64,000 nucleotides of DNA, taken from the NCBI GenBank assembly GCA_000720845.1, contig JODU01000002.1, positions 310,001 through 374,000 of the forward strand, given 5' to 3'. This stretch comes from Kitasatospora aureofaciens. GTDB lineage: Bacteria > Actinomycetota > Actinomycetes > Streptomycetales > Streptomycetaceae. The position numbers were made by a program, and so were the translations under genes. Of the stretch, positions 23,513-31,613 are shown one piece after another (position 1 is the stretch's first letter; each line of letters begins with the position of its first letter). Under the pieces are notes generated by a model that did not search any database, was not told the origin of the DNA, and saw nothing but the letters and a program-made list of their open reading frames with translations.

Positions 23513-24796
23513 TCAAGGGGCGTCGCCGCGCCCCGGTGCGAGTGAGAAGGCGCGGGCGCCGGGTGCCAGGGCGGCGGCGGCGGGCGCCGCGAAGCAGACG
23601 AGCGCGCAGCCCGCGAGGACCGCTGTGGCGCCGAAGGCGTCGATGGCCGGGGCGATGAGGGCGAGTCCGAGCGGGGCGAGGCCGTAGGACAGCAGGAAGT
23701 CCAGGGAGGAGACACGGGCCAGCTTGTCCGGGGCGACCTCGCGCTGGGCGGCGGTGAACCAGGGCACGTTGAACAGTTCGATGCCGATGCCCGCGACGGC
23801 GTAGGCGGCCATCACGAGGACCGGGTGCACGGGGAACACCAGGCTGAGCGGAGCGAAGCCGTAGGCGGCCAGACCGGTCAGGGCGGCCCAGCCGGGCAGG
23901 CGCGGGCGCCAGCGGGCCATGAGCAGCCCGCCGCCCAGCGCTCCCGCGGTGTAGGCGGTCATCGCCCCCGCGAGCACGACCTCGGTCCCGTACTCGTCCC
24001 TGCTGACCATGGGAAGGGCGACGCCGGTCGCGGAGTAGCCGGTGGCTATCACGGCCGTCAGCGCGCCCAGACCGGCGAGGAACCAGGGGTGCCTGCGCGC
24101 CTCGCGGACACCCTCCGCGAACTCGGCCGGGAAGGATGCCCCGACCGTTCCGGCCGAAGGCCCCGGCGTCTCTTCCGCGGCCCCGGGTCGCGTACAGGTC
24201 ACGGGTGCGCAGGCCGCGACCAGCCAGAGCAGCCCGATGCCCACCAGCAGTGCCCGGACGTCCAGGAAGACGGCGAGCAGCGCGGCCGAAGAGGGACCGA
24301 CGAGTGTGGTGACCCGTACCGCCAGGGTCATGGCGGCGTTGGCCTGCTGCCTGCGCCCGGCGTCGACCACTTCGGCGGTGAGCGCCTGGTAGGCGGGTCG
24401 GCAGGCGCCCTGGCCGGCTCCCGCCACCGCGGCGGCCACCGCCATCAGCGGTACCGAGCGTCCCAGCCCCGCGGCGATCACCGGTGCTGCGGCTCCGGCG
24501 GCCAGCCCCGCCCACAGTGCGACGCCCCGGCGGGAGTGCCGGTCGGCCAGCACCCCGGCCACGGGCACCGCGGCGAGGAATCCGACGGTGCGCGCCGCGA
24601 GCAGCAGGCCGAGGTCGGTGGCGGCCAGGGTCCGGTCGAAGACGGCGAGGCCGAGGACGAAGGGCAGGGCCCAGGTGGCCAGGCCCGACGCGGTGGCGCC
24701 CGTCCAAAGGCGCAGGAAGGCCGAGTCGAGCAGGATCGAGGGCTGTTTCGCGGGAGGGGACTGGGCGGCGGTGGGAGGGGCGGAGGGAGTGGGCAC
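23513..24796 (-). CDS. MFS transporter, candidate metallophore exporter
   Basis: 427-aa integral membrane protein with about 12 predicted helices, of the EntS/MefA-like drug-or-siderophore exporter branch. The loop 2-3 motif reads GVLADRHSRRG and a second-half equivalent is MARWRPRLPG. It starts at GTG 24796, which has AGGAG 10 bases upstream; the much longer frame upstream is spurious. It diverges from a metal-type ABC importer/biosynthesis operon across a region with a Zur-box-like sequence (24937-24951). The zincophore EDDS cluster also pairs a major facilitator exporter with a FecCD-type importer. Export of the product of the neighbouring operon is inferred from this context. Confidence 0.82.
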   Translation of the reverse strand: MPTPSAPPTAAQSPPAKQPSILLDSAFLRLWTGATASGLATWALPFVLGLAVFDRTLAATDLGLLLAARTVGFLAAVPVAGVLADRHSRRGVALWAGLAAGAAAPVIAAGLGRSVPLMAVAAAVAGAGQGACRPAYQALTAEVVDAGRRQQANAAMTLAVRVTTLVGPSSAALLAVFLDVRALLVGIGLLWLVAACAPVTCTRPGAAEETPGPSAGTVGASFPAEFAEGVREARRHPWFLAGLGALTAVIATGYSATGVALPMVSRDEYGTEVVLAGAMTAYTAGALGGGLLMARWRPRLPGWAALTGLAAYGFAPLSLVFPVHPVLVMAAYAVAGIGIELFNVPWFTAAQREVAPDKLARVSSLDFLLSYGLAPLGLALIAPAIDAFGATAVLAGCALVCFAAPAAAALAPGARAFSLAPGRGDAP

Positions 24797-24936
24797 GAGG
24801 GGGGTGCTCCTGTCGTGTCGGCGGCGAGGGATCGGACGCGCACCGGCCGCAACAGCTGTGCCCCGCGGCGAGGTTGGGCGACGGGGACGGCCGTGGCACC
24901 GGGCGGGAGGCGCGACGCGGCGACAGACTATCGCAG

Positions 24937-24951
24937 TGATAATCATTTCCA
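24937..24951. promoter_or_regulatory. Zur-box-like site between MFS exporter and metallophore operon
   Basis: The minus strand reads TGGAAATGATTATCA, which matches the actinobacterial Zur-box consensus TGAAAATGATTTTCA at 13 of 15 positions. It lies about 140 bases upstream of the MFS gene and 79 bases upstream of the permease gene, in the only gene-free stretch between them. A weaker related dyad, TGAACATGTGTTCCA (25002-25016, 11 of 15), follows. No DmdR/IdeR-type iron box (TTAGGTTAGGCTAACCTAA pattern) was seen here. Zinc-dependent repression of both units is inferred. Confidence 0.6.
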
Positions 24952-25000
24952 TTAGAGTGCTGCCGGTCGTCGTCCTGCGAGGGGTGTGGGGTTTCCGCGT

Positions 25001-25033
25001 ATGAACATGTGTTCCATTTATGAGGGCCGATGA
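25001..25033 (+). other. possible 10-codon upstream reading frame overlapping the permease start
   Basis: An ATG at 25001 opens MNMCSIYEGR and stops with the TGA of the ATGA that starts the permease gene at 25030. Terminal overlap of this type gives translational coupling. No ribosome site precedes it, so it is a possibility rather than a gene. Confidence 0.2.
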
Positions 25034-26184
25034 AGCTACCGCACATGCCTGCGCCCTCGGCCTCGGTGTCCTCGGCCGACGAGGACACGGGGGACCCGGC
25101 GGAGGTGGAGGCGCCCCGGCCCGCAGCGGCTGGACGAGGCCGACTCGCGTCACGGAAAGCGCTGCCGCTCACCTGCGCGGCGCTGGCCGCCCTCCTGGTG
25201 GTGTCCGTCGTCGTCGCCATCGGACTCGGTCCCGCCGTCGTCACGCCGCGGGAGACGGCCCGCCATCTGTGGGCCGCCCTCAGCGGCGGGCGCATCGGCC
25301 CCGACGAGGTGACCACATATCAGATCATCTGGCAGATCCGTACGCCGCGCGTGCTGCTGGCCGCCCTGGTGGGGGCCGGGCTGAGCGCGGTCGGAGCGGC
25401 GATCCAGGCCATGGTGCGCAACGCGCTGGCCGACCCCTTCGTCCTCGGGGTCTCCTCGGGCGCCTCCGTAGGTGCCGTCGGGGTCACCGTCACGGGAGGG
25501 CTCGCGGCACTCGGCATCCACGCCGTCTCCGTCGGCGCCTTCCTCGGCGCACTCGTCGCCTCGCTCCTGGTGTACGCGGCCTCCTCCAGCAGGGGCGCGC
25601 TGTCACCGCTGCGCCTCGTGCTGACGGGCGTGGCCATGTCCCTGGGGTTTCAGGCCGTCATGAGCCTGATCGTCTACTTCGCGCCGGACAGCGAGGCGAC
25701 GAGCATGGTCCTGTACTGGACGATGGGCAGCTTCGGCGCGGCGACCTGGGGCGCGCTGCCCGTCGTCTCCGTCGTGGTGCTGGCCGGACTCGCGGCCCTG
25801 TACCGGTACGGGAGGGCGCTCGACGTCCTCTCCCTCGGCGACGAGACCGCCGCGAGCCTCGGCTTCGATCCCGACCGGCACCGCAAGGTGCTGCTGGTGC
25901 TCGTATCGCTCGTCACGGGCGTCATGGTCGCCGTCAGCGGTGCCATCGCCTTCGTCGGACTCGTCATGCCGCACGTGGTGCGGATGGTCGTCGGTGCCAC
26001 GCACGCCCGCGTGCTCGCCGTGGCTCCACTGGTCGGAGCGGTCTTCATGGTGTGGGTCGATCTGGCGGCACGGACCCTGGTGGCCCCGCGCGAGCTGCCA
26101 CTGGGAGTCATCACCGCGCTCGTGGGGGTGCCCGTCTTCATCGCCCTCATGCGACGCAGGGGCTACACCTTCGGAGGCCGTTGA
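25030..26184 (+). CDS. FecCD-type ABC transporter permease (metallophore import)
   Basis: 384-aa permease of the FecCD/BtuC family, about 10 membrane helices after a 45-residue hydrophilic N-terminal extension. Diagnostic blocks are TPRVLLAALVGAGLSAVGAAIQAMVRNALADPFVLG (split here only for description: RTPRVLLAALVGAG, then NALADPFVLGVSSGAS) and SGAIAFVGLVMPHVVRM, the coupling helix that contacts the ATPase. Such importers carry siderophores, haem, cobalamin or metallophores. The ATG at 25030 has GAGGG just upstream. First gene of a tightly packed seven-gene operon; the ATPase gene begins 2 bases after its stop. Confidence 0.92.
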   Translation: MKLPHMPAPSASVSSADEDTGDPAEVEAPRPAAAGRGRLASRKALPLTCAALAALLVVSVVVAIGLGPAVVTPRETARHLWAALSGGRIGPDEVTTYQIIWQIRTPRVLLAALVGAGLSAVGAAIQAMVRNALADPFVLGVSSGASVGAVGVTVTGGLAALGIHAVSVGAFLGALVASLLVYAASSSRGALSPLRLVLTGVAMSLGFQAVMSLIVYFAPDSEATSMVLYWTMGSFGAATWGALPVVSVVVLAGLAALYRYGRALDVLSLGDETAASLGFDPDRHRKVLLVLVSLVTGVMVAVSGAIAFVGLVMPHVVRMVVGATHARVLAVAPLVGAVFMVWVDLAARTLVAPRELPLGVITALVGVPVFIALMRRRGYTFGGR

Positions 26185-26185
26185 C

Positions 26186-26959
26186 GTGGACCTGAAACTC
26201 GATGAACTCTCCGTGGTGACGGACGGCGAGAGTCTCGTGCGCGGGCTGTCCCTGCAGGTGCCGGACGGGCAGGTCGTGGGCCTCGTGGGGCCCAACGGAA
26301 GCGGCAAGTCCACCGCGCTGCGGTGCGTGTACCGCGCGTTGCGGCCCAGCTCCGGAACCGTCTGGGTGGGCGAGCGGGATCTGACGCGGCTCCCGCTGCG
26401 CGACAGCGCCCGCACCGTCGCGGCCATGACCCAGGACGGCGGCGTCGACTTCGACTTCACGGTCGAGGAGGTCGTCGCCCTCGGACGCGCGCCCCACCTG
26501 CGCGGGAACCAGGCACTCAGTGGCCGGGAACGCGACCTGTGCGAGCGGGCGATGGACCGGCTCGACATCGGGCACCTCGCACACCGGGGCGTCCTGACGC
26601 TGTCGGGCGGTGAGCGCCAGCGCGTCCTGCTGGCCCGTGCGCTCGTCCAGGAACCGCGGATCCTCGTCCTCGACGAGCCGACCAACCACCTGGACGTCCG
26701 GCACCAGGTCGACCTGCTCTCGCTGCTGCGCGGGTCCGGACTCACCGTCCTCGTCGTCCTGCACGACCTCAACCTCGCCGCGGCGGCCTGCGACCGGATC
26801 GGCGTCCTCTCCCACGGCCGCCTGGTCGCCTCCGGCACACCCGCGGCCGTGCTCACGGCACAGCTCGTCGGCGATGTCTTCGGCGTCAGGGCCAGCGTCG
26901 TCCCCCACCCGCTGACCGGCGATCCCCAACTCCTGTACTCGCTCAACTCCACCCGCTGA
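26186..26959 (+). CDS. ABC transporter ATP-binding protein (metallophore import)
   Basis: 257-aa ATPase of the FepC/BtuD class. Walker A is GPNGSGKST (35-43), the Q-loop is near 83 (TQDGG), the signature is LSGGERQR (139-146) and Walker B is ILVLDEPT (159-166), with the H-loop in VLHDLNL. It starts at GTG 26186 with GGAGG inside the end of the permease gene. It powers the FecCD permease upstream, with the binding protein encoded 14 bases downstream. Confidence 0.93.
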   Translation: MDLKLDELSVVTDGESLVRGLSLQVPDGQVVGLVGPNGSGKSTALRCVYRALRPSSGTVWVGERDLTRLPLRDSARTVAAMTQDGGVDFDFTVEEVVALGRAPHLRGNQALSGRERDLCERAMDRLDIGHLAHRGVLTLSGGERQRVLLARALVQEPRILVLDEPTNHLDVRHQVDLLSLLRGSGLTVLVVLHDLNLAAAACDRIGVLSHGRLVASGTPAAVLTAQLVGDVFGVRASVVPHPLTGDPQLLYSLNSTR

Positions 26960-26973
26960 AAGGCTGCTCACGC

Positions 26974-27984
26974 ATGCGCACAACCCGAACCCCCGCCGCG
27001 CTTTGCCGGCCCGCCGCGCTCGGCTCCGTCCTGGCGGCCGCCCTGCTGCTCGGCGGATGCGGCGCCGAGGTCGAGTCGGACGCAAAGGAGTCCGGCAAGG
27101 TCACCGTCAAGCGTTGCGGTGAACCCGTCGAGTACACGGTGCCCGAGCGGGCCGTCGCCTATGAAGGCGGCAGCGCGGACAAGCTGTTCGCCCTCGGACT
27201 GACCGAGCACGTGCACGGCTATGTGATGCCTCCCGCGAATCCGCCGGTGAGCGAGTCCCCGTGGGCGTCCGAGTACGCGAAGGTCGAGATGCTCAGCGAC
27301 GATCTCCTGAACAAGGAGGTCGTGGTCGAGGCCGAGTCGGACTTCGTCGTGGCCGGCTGGAACTCCGGCTTCAAGGACGAGCGGGGCATCACGCCCGAGA
27401 TCCTGGACAAGCTAGGCATCCAGAGCTTCATGCACACCGAGAGCTGCTTCAACTACCCGGGACACCCCGAGAAGATGAGCCCGTTCGAGGCGCTCTACAC
27501 CGACCTCGAACGCCTCGGCAGGATCTTCCGGGTCGAGAAGAAGGCCGCAGACGTCGTCGACGGGCTGAAGAAGCGCGTGTCGGCCGTCGAGGCCGAGGCC
27601 CCCGAGGGCGATCCGGTGCCCGTCTTCCTCTACGACTCCGGCACCGACCAGCCGTTCACCGCGGGCAACCAGGTGCCTCCCAACGACATCATCAAGACGG
27701 CCGGTGGCAGGAACGTCTTCGACGGACTCGACGAGCGCTGGACCCAGGTCAACTGGGAATCCGTCGCCGAGGCCGAGCCGGAAGTCGTCGTCATCCTCGA
27801 CTACGGCGACCAGCCCGCCCAGAAGAAGATCGACTTCCTGCGGAAGTCCCCCCACACCAAGGGGCTCCCCGCCGTGAAGAACAACAACTTCTTCATCCTC
27901 GACTACAACGAGGGCATCAGCGGGCCGCGCAACATCGACGGCCTGGAGAAGTTCGCCACCTACCTGCGCGAACTCAAGGGCTGA
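26974..27984 (+). CDS. ABC transporter substrate-binding lipoprotein (metallophore)
   Basis: 336-aa exported lipoprotein of the FepB/BtuF-type periplasmic-binding family. The signal peptide ends in LLGGC (Cys29). The two lobes joined by a long helix are visible: AVAYEGGSADKLFALGLTEHV, then PFEALYTDLERLGRIFRVEKKAADVV, then VVVILDYGDQPAQKK. Conserved aromatic and acidic residues (NWESVAEAEPEVVVIL) fit recognition of a chelate. Which metal chelate it binds cannot be told from sequence. It is encoded right after its ATPase. Confidence 0.9.
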   Translation: MRTTRTPAALCRPAALGSVLAAALLLGGCGAEVESDAKESGKVTVKRCGEPVEYTVPERAVAYEGGSADKLFALGLTEHVHGYVMPPANPPVSESPWASEYAKVEMLSDDLLNKEVVVEAESDFVVAGWNSGFKDERGITPEILDKLGIQSFMHTESCFNYPGHPEKMSPFEALYTDLERLGRIFRVEKKAADVVDGLKKRVSAVEAEAPEGDPVPVFLYDSGTDQPFTAGNQVPPNDIIKTAGGRNVFDGLDERWTQVNWESVAEAEPEVVVILDYGDQPAQKKIDFLRKSPHTKGLPAVKNNNFFILDYNEGISGPRNIDGLEKFATYLRELKG

Positions 27985-28027
27985 GCCACCGCGTGCCACC
28001 CCCTCGCACCGACAAGGAAAGGACACC

Positions 28028-28780
28028 ATGGACCGCCACGCGATCGGCCGCGCCCTCGTCGAGCAGTTGCCCCCACCGCTTCCCGCCGACCGGATCATCG
28101 CCCTCAACCAGCCCAAGGAGGACCTGCACACCACTCGCTCCTACGAGTGGAACGGCTGGACGTTCGACGTTCCACCCGGCGTCTTCATACCCGGCTGGAC
28201 CAGCCGCCTGATCCACGAGCGGCTGCTCGACGGCCGTATCGAGACCCGCGGCCTGCGGTACGCCGCCATGGGCGTCGGCCTGGGCGTCGAGGCCGTGACG
28301 GCAGGCATCCGGGGCGCTCGGGAGATCCACGCGCTCGACGTCCACCCGGAGAGCGTGGCCGCCGCCACCCGTCACTACCGCCGCTTGGCCGGCGAACGCC
28401 CGGACACCCTGTTCGCCCCCGCGGTGAGTGACGTCTTCGACGCCCTCCCCGAGGATGCCCGGCTGGACGTGGTCACCTTCAACCCGCCCGCCGTCAGCCA
28501 GACCGTCAGCGACGACCCCGACGTCGTACGCAACGTCTGCCTGGGAGCGCCGCTGCTGGCGAGGTTCTTCGCCCAGATCGCCAAGAAGGACCTGCTGGCC
28601 CCCGGCGGCGCGGTCTACGTCATCGCCTCGAACACCGCGGACCTGCGGGCCCTGGTCCAGCACGCCCTGGACCACGGGCTCAGCCCTCGGATCGACCACC
28701 TCCACGACTGGTGTGACGGCGTGCTGACCTTCCTCTTCCGCATCACCCACGACACGCCCCGCACCGGAGGACAGCGATGA
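28028..28780 (+). CDS. HemK-like SAM-dependent methyltransferase in the metallophore operon
   Basis: 250-aa class I methyltransferase. The pattern FDVPPGVFIPGWTSRLIHERLL corresponds to the PrmC/HemK lead-in, motif I is AAMGVGLGVEAV (in place of DxGxGxG), then IHALDVHPESVAAA, and the catalytic motif is NPPA (VVTFNPPAVSQ). NPPx motifs mark methyl transfer to planar nitrogen, so an N-methylation of a small molecule or intermediate is suggested. The ATG at 28028 follows AAGGA. It overlaps the next gene by 4 bases (ATGA). Its place in a metal-uptake operon suggests a tailoring or scaffold-building step; aminocarboxypropyl transfer from SAM, as in nicotianamine-type synthases, is an alternative. 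Confidence 0.75.
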   Translation: MDRHAIGRALVEQLPPPLPADRIIALNQPKEDLHTTRSYEWNGWTFDVPPGVFIPGWTSRLIHERLLDGRIETRGLRYAAMGVGLGVEAVTAGIRGAREIHALDVHPESVAAATRHYRRLAGERPDTLFAPAVSDVFDALPEDARLDVVTFNPPAVSQTVSDDPDVVRNVCLGAPLLARFFAQIAKKDLLAPGGAVYVIASNTADLRALVQHALDHGLSPRIDHLHDWCDGVLTFLFRITHDTPRTGGQR

Positions 28781-29586
28781 AGCACACCGAGGAACTCCTG
28801 GCCGCCGTCCGGGCGGGCGAGCACGGACCCCGCCCCGCCGGCCTCGTGGCCACCAGCGTGTTCTGGGTGCACCACGGCACCCGGCTGGCCGGCGGGAACA
28901 CCACCTACCTCAACCAGTACGTCCTCGTCCGCCTGGGCGACTCCTTCGGCGGCTGTGCCTTCGAGGCCGGCGAAGTCGACCCGTCCATATGCCGCGACGC
29001 CTCCGGTGCCACCCTCGACACGCTGCTGGCCGAGGCGCCCCGCCCCCTGCGGATCGCCGCGCTCGACGCCTACCTCGGCTCTCTCCGCCCGCACCGGGAG
29101 GCGACCGGGGCCGAACCGGTCACCCTGCCCGCCGGGACACCCGAGACCCGCGCACTGGCCCGGGACGCGGCCATCGCCGGGCTCCTCGACATCGACGCCG
29201 GGGCCAAGGTCGGTCTGATCGGGGTGGTCAACCCACTCGTCGCCGCGATCCGCGAGCGCGGCGGTGACCCCCTGCTCTGCGACTTCAACCTGCGCACCAC
29301 CCAGTGGGGCGACCCGGTCACCGACGACATGCACGAGGTCCTCGACTCCGCCGACACCGTCGTGGCCACCGGCATGACCCTCGGCAACGGCAGCTTCGAC
29401 ACCGTCCTGGCCCGCTGCCGCGAACGCGGCGTGCCTCTGGTGGTCTACGCGCAGAGCGGCAGCGCCGTGGCGCGCGCCTTCCTCGGACAGGGCGTCACCG
29501 CTCTGTCCGCGGAGCCCTTCCCCTTCTCCCAGTTCAGCGCCGAACCCACCACCCTGTACCGCTACCGGGTGGCGGCCGACGCATGA
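28777..29586 (+). CDS. DUF364-type putative heavy-metal-chelation protein
   Basis: 269-aa soluble protein. The N-terminal half (about 20-110) resembles the DUF4213 enolase-like domain (TSVFWVHHGTRLAGGNTTYLN with conserved Asn). The C-terminal half (about 140-265) is the Rossmann-like DUF364 domain with VGLIGVVNPLVAAIRERG, ATGMTLGNGSFDTVL and VVYAQSGSAVARAF. Pfam describes this family as putative heavy-metal chelation; no reaction is established. It overlaps both neighbours by 4 bases (ATGA at each end), so it is made together with the methyltransferase and the kinase. It may handle a metal-bound intermediate or build part of the chelator. Confidence 0.75.
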   Translation: MKHTEELLAAVRAGEHGPRPAGLVATSVFWVHHGTRLAGGNTTYLNQYVLVRLGDSFGGCAFEAGEVDPSICRDASGATLDTLLAEAPRPLRIAALDAYLGSLRPHREATGAEPVTLPAGTPETRALARDAAIAGLLDIDAGAKVGLIGVVNPLVAAIRERGGDPLLCDFNLRTTQWGDPVTDDMHEVLDSADTVVATGMTLGNGSFDTVLARCRERGVPLVVYAQSGSAVARAFLGQGVTALSAEPFPFSQFSAEPTTLYRYRVAADA

Positions 29587-30584
29587 GCCGCACCCGCCCG
29601 CCGGAGGCCGCCGTCCCCGGGACGGAGGGCACCGGACGCGCCGCCTGCCATCACGGCGAGATCCTGCAAGGCGTCTTCCTCGACGAGCGGCGTCGCCCCG
29701 TCCACGGGCTGGTCACGCTGCCGATGAACGGACCGGGCAGCACCGCCCGGTTCGCGCGCCGGCCCGGCAGCGCGCCGGACGCGGTGACGGTGACACCCGC
29801 CGGCCGGACCAAGGCACGGGCGGCGGCCGTCCTCGCCGTGGGGGAGTGCGCGGCACGCCGTGACGCGGAGCCCTGCGGCGGGGACCTGACCCTCACCGGG
29901 GACCTCCCCGTCGGCCTCGGGATGGGCTCCTCCACCAGCGACGTCATCGCCACCGTGCGGGCGGTAGCCGACTCCTGGGGCGTGCGGCTGCCGGCCAAGA
30001 CGATCGCCGGGATCGCGGTGCGCGCCGAAGGCGCCAGCGACCCTCTGATGCACGGCTCGCGCCCCCTGCTCTTCGCACAGCGTGAGGGCCGTGTCCTCGA
30101 AGTACTGGGCTCCGCACTGCCGCCCGCCGTGGTGGTCGGATGCACGCTCGCCAAGGGCGCACCGGTCGACACCCTCGCCCTGCCCGCCCTCCACCACGAC
30201 GAGGACCTCACCGCCTACGCACACCTGCGCGGCATGCTCCGCCGCGCGGTGACCACTGCCGACACCGCCCTGCTCGGCCGGGTCAGCACCTCCAGCGCCC
30301 GCCTGCGCCAACGCGTCCTGCGTCACGAGGAGTTCCCCACCCTCGCCGCCATCGCCGCCGGCACGGGCGCCGTCGGCGTGCAGATCGCCCACAGCGGCAA
30401 CGTCGCCGGCGTCCTCTTCGACCCCCGCACTCCCGGCCTGCACCACGGAGTGCGCCGGTGCACCCGCGCCCTGGAACGCGCGGGCCTCACACCGACCCGG
30501 ACCTTCACCACCTTCGCGTCCCCCATCAGCGAGGAGTTCCCGTGGACGAACACATCTCGGACGCCATCGGCCGCCCGGACCTGA
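29583..30584 (+). CDS. GHMP kinase, PduX-like (threonine/serine kinase candidate)
   Basis: 333-aa GHMP-superfamily small-molecule kinase. An N-terminal block HHGEILQGVF corresponds to the GTCGELxQG motif of PduX (L-threonine kinase). The ATP loop is GDLPVGLGMGSSTSD (106-120), and the C-terminal motif 3 is GAVGVQIAHSGNVAGVLFD. PduX makes O-phospho-L-threonine for cobamide synthesis; no cobamide genes are nearby. Followed by a cysteine-synthase-like enzyme, a kinase giving O-phosphothreonine or O-phosphoserine as the activated substrate makes sense. Its last 43 bases overlap the next gene. Confidence 0.78.
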   Translation: MSRTRPPEAAVPGTEGTGRAACHHGEILQGVFLDERRRPVHGLVTLPMNGPGSTARFARRPGSAPDAVTVTPAGRTKARAAAVLAVGECAARRDAEPCGGDLTLTGDLPVGLGMGSSTSDVIATVRAVADSWGVRLPAKTIAGIAVRAEGASDPLMHGSRPLLFAQREGRVLEVLGSALPPAVVVGCTLAKGAPVDTLALPALHHDEDLTAYAHLRGMLRRAVTTADTALLGRVSTSSARLRQRVLRHEEFPTLAAIAAGTGAVGVQIAHSGNVAGVLFDPRTPGLHHGVRRCTRALERAGLTPTRTFTTFASPISEEFPWTNTSRTPSAART

Positions 30585-31609
30585 TACGTCTCGACGACGG
30601 CCTCCTGTGCCTCCGCTTCGAGACCATGAAGGTCGTCTCCGCCCTCGCCGCCGTACGCCACCTGCTCGACACCGGAGCCGTACGACGCGGAGACACCCTC
30701 ATCGACAGTTCCAGCGGCATCTACGCCTACGCCCTCGCCCTCGCCTGCCACCGCTACGGCATGCGCTGCCACATCGTCGGCTCCACCACCGTGGACCACA
30801 GCCTGCGCACCCAGCTCGACGTACTCGGCGCCCACCTGGAGCAGATGCCGCCCAGCAGCAGCCTCGAACTCGACCAGAACCGCCGTGTCGCCCGGGTCCG
30901 CGAGATCCTGCGCGAGAATCCGCACTACCACTGGATGCGCCAGTACCACGACGACATCCACTACCTCGGCTACGAAGCCGTCGCCGAGCGGATACACGAC
31001 CGGATCGGCGGCGACCGCCTCACCTTCGTCGGCGGAGTGGGCTCCGGGGCCTCTACCGGCGCCCTCACCCACTACCTGAGGAAACGCTCCGTCGACGTAC
31101 GACTGGTGGGCGTCCAGCCGTACGGGAGTGTCACCTTCGGCAGCGAGCACGTCGCCGACCCGGAGATCATCATCGCCGGCATCGGCAGCTCCATCCCCTT
31201 CGGCAACGTCCGCCACGACCTCTACGACGTCCTGCACTGGCTCGCCTTCGACGCCGCCCTCGCCGGCAGTGTCGACCTGCTGCGCCGGCACGCCGTGTTC
31301 GCGGGCCTGTCGACCGGAGCCGCCTATCTCGCCGCCCAGTGGGAACGTCGTGAAGTGACCGGCGGAGCGGTCGTGTTCATCGCCGCCGACACCGGTCACC
31401 GATACGTCGACACCGTGTTCGCCCGGCATCGCGAGGCCGCCCGGATCGATGCCCTGGCCCCGCGGCCGGTACGCGGCACGGACGAACTGGCCCTCCCGTG
31501 GTCACGTATGAGCTGGAACGGGTCACCCGCGCCGGAGGGAGCGGTCGCCGAGCAGGACCTCACGGTGACGTGGCGTCACGGCGGGACCGGGTCCCGGCGC
31601 CACCCGTAG
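30542..31609 (+). CDS. cysteine-synthase-fold PLP enzyme of the metallophore operon
   Basis: 355-aa fold-type II PLP enzyme related to O-acetylserine sulfhydrylase and SbnA. The likely Schiff-base lysine is Lys30 in RFETMKVVSAL, where the usual NPxGSxKxR segment is shortened. The substrate loop reads DSSSGIYAYALALAC (normally SSGNTG), and the PLP-phosphate loop is VGSGASTGALTHYL (166-179). It starts at GTG 30542 after GAGGAG, inside the kinase gene. With the kinase it suggests beta-replacement on an O-phospho amino acid, as SbnA does with O-phosphoserine to build diaminopropionate units. The reaction is inferred. Confidence 0.78.
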   Translation: MDEHISDAIGRPDLIRLDDGLLCLRFETMKVVSALAAVRHLLDTGAVRRGDTLIDSSSGIYAYALALACHRYGMRCHIVGSTTVDHSLRTQLDVLGAHLEQMPPSSSLELDQNRRVARVREILRENPHYHWMRQYHDDIHYLGYEAVAERIHDRIGGDRLTFVGGVGSGASTGALTHYLRKRSVDVRLVGVQPYGSVTFGSEHVADPEIIIAGIGSSIPFGNVRHDLYDVLHWLAFDAALAGSVDLLRRHAVFAGLSTGAAYLAAQWERREVTGGAVVFIAADTGHRYVDTVFARHREAARIDALAPRPVRGTDELALPWSRMSWNGSPAPEGAVAEQDLTVTWRHGGTGSRRHP

Positions 31610-31613
31610 GGGT

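Noticed and set aside
22254..25316. A 1020-codon frame that appears to fuse DhaK to a long upstream region
   Set aside because: The ATG at 23246 has an AGGAGG site and gives a full-length DhaK. Everything upstream is out-of-phase sequence over the MFS gene and its intergenic region.
25030..27984. Reading the FecCD system as an ordinary iron-siderophore importer
   Set aside because: No DmdR/IdeR-type box was seen, while a Zur-like site is present and the zinc azt genes follow. Iron or cobalamin remain possible, but the sequence favours zinc.
29583..31609. Cobamide nucleotide-loop assembly from the PduX-like kinase
   Set aside because: No CobD, CobU, CobS or CobT gene is near, and the PLP enzyme is fold type II, not the CobD type.
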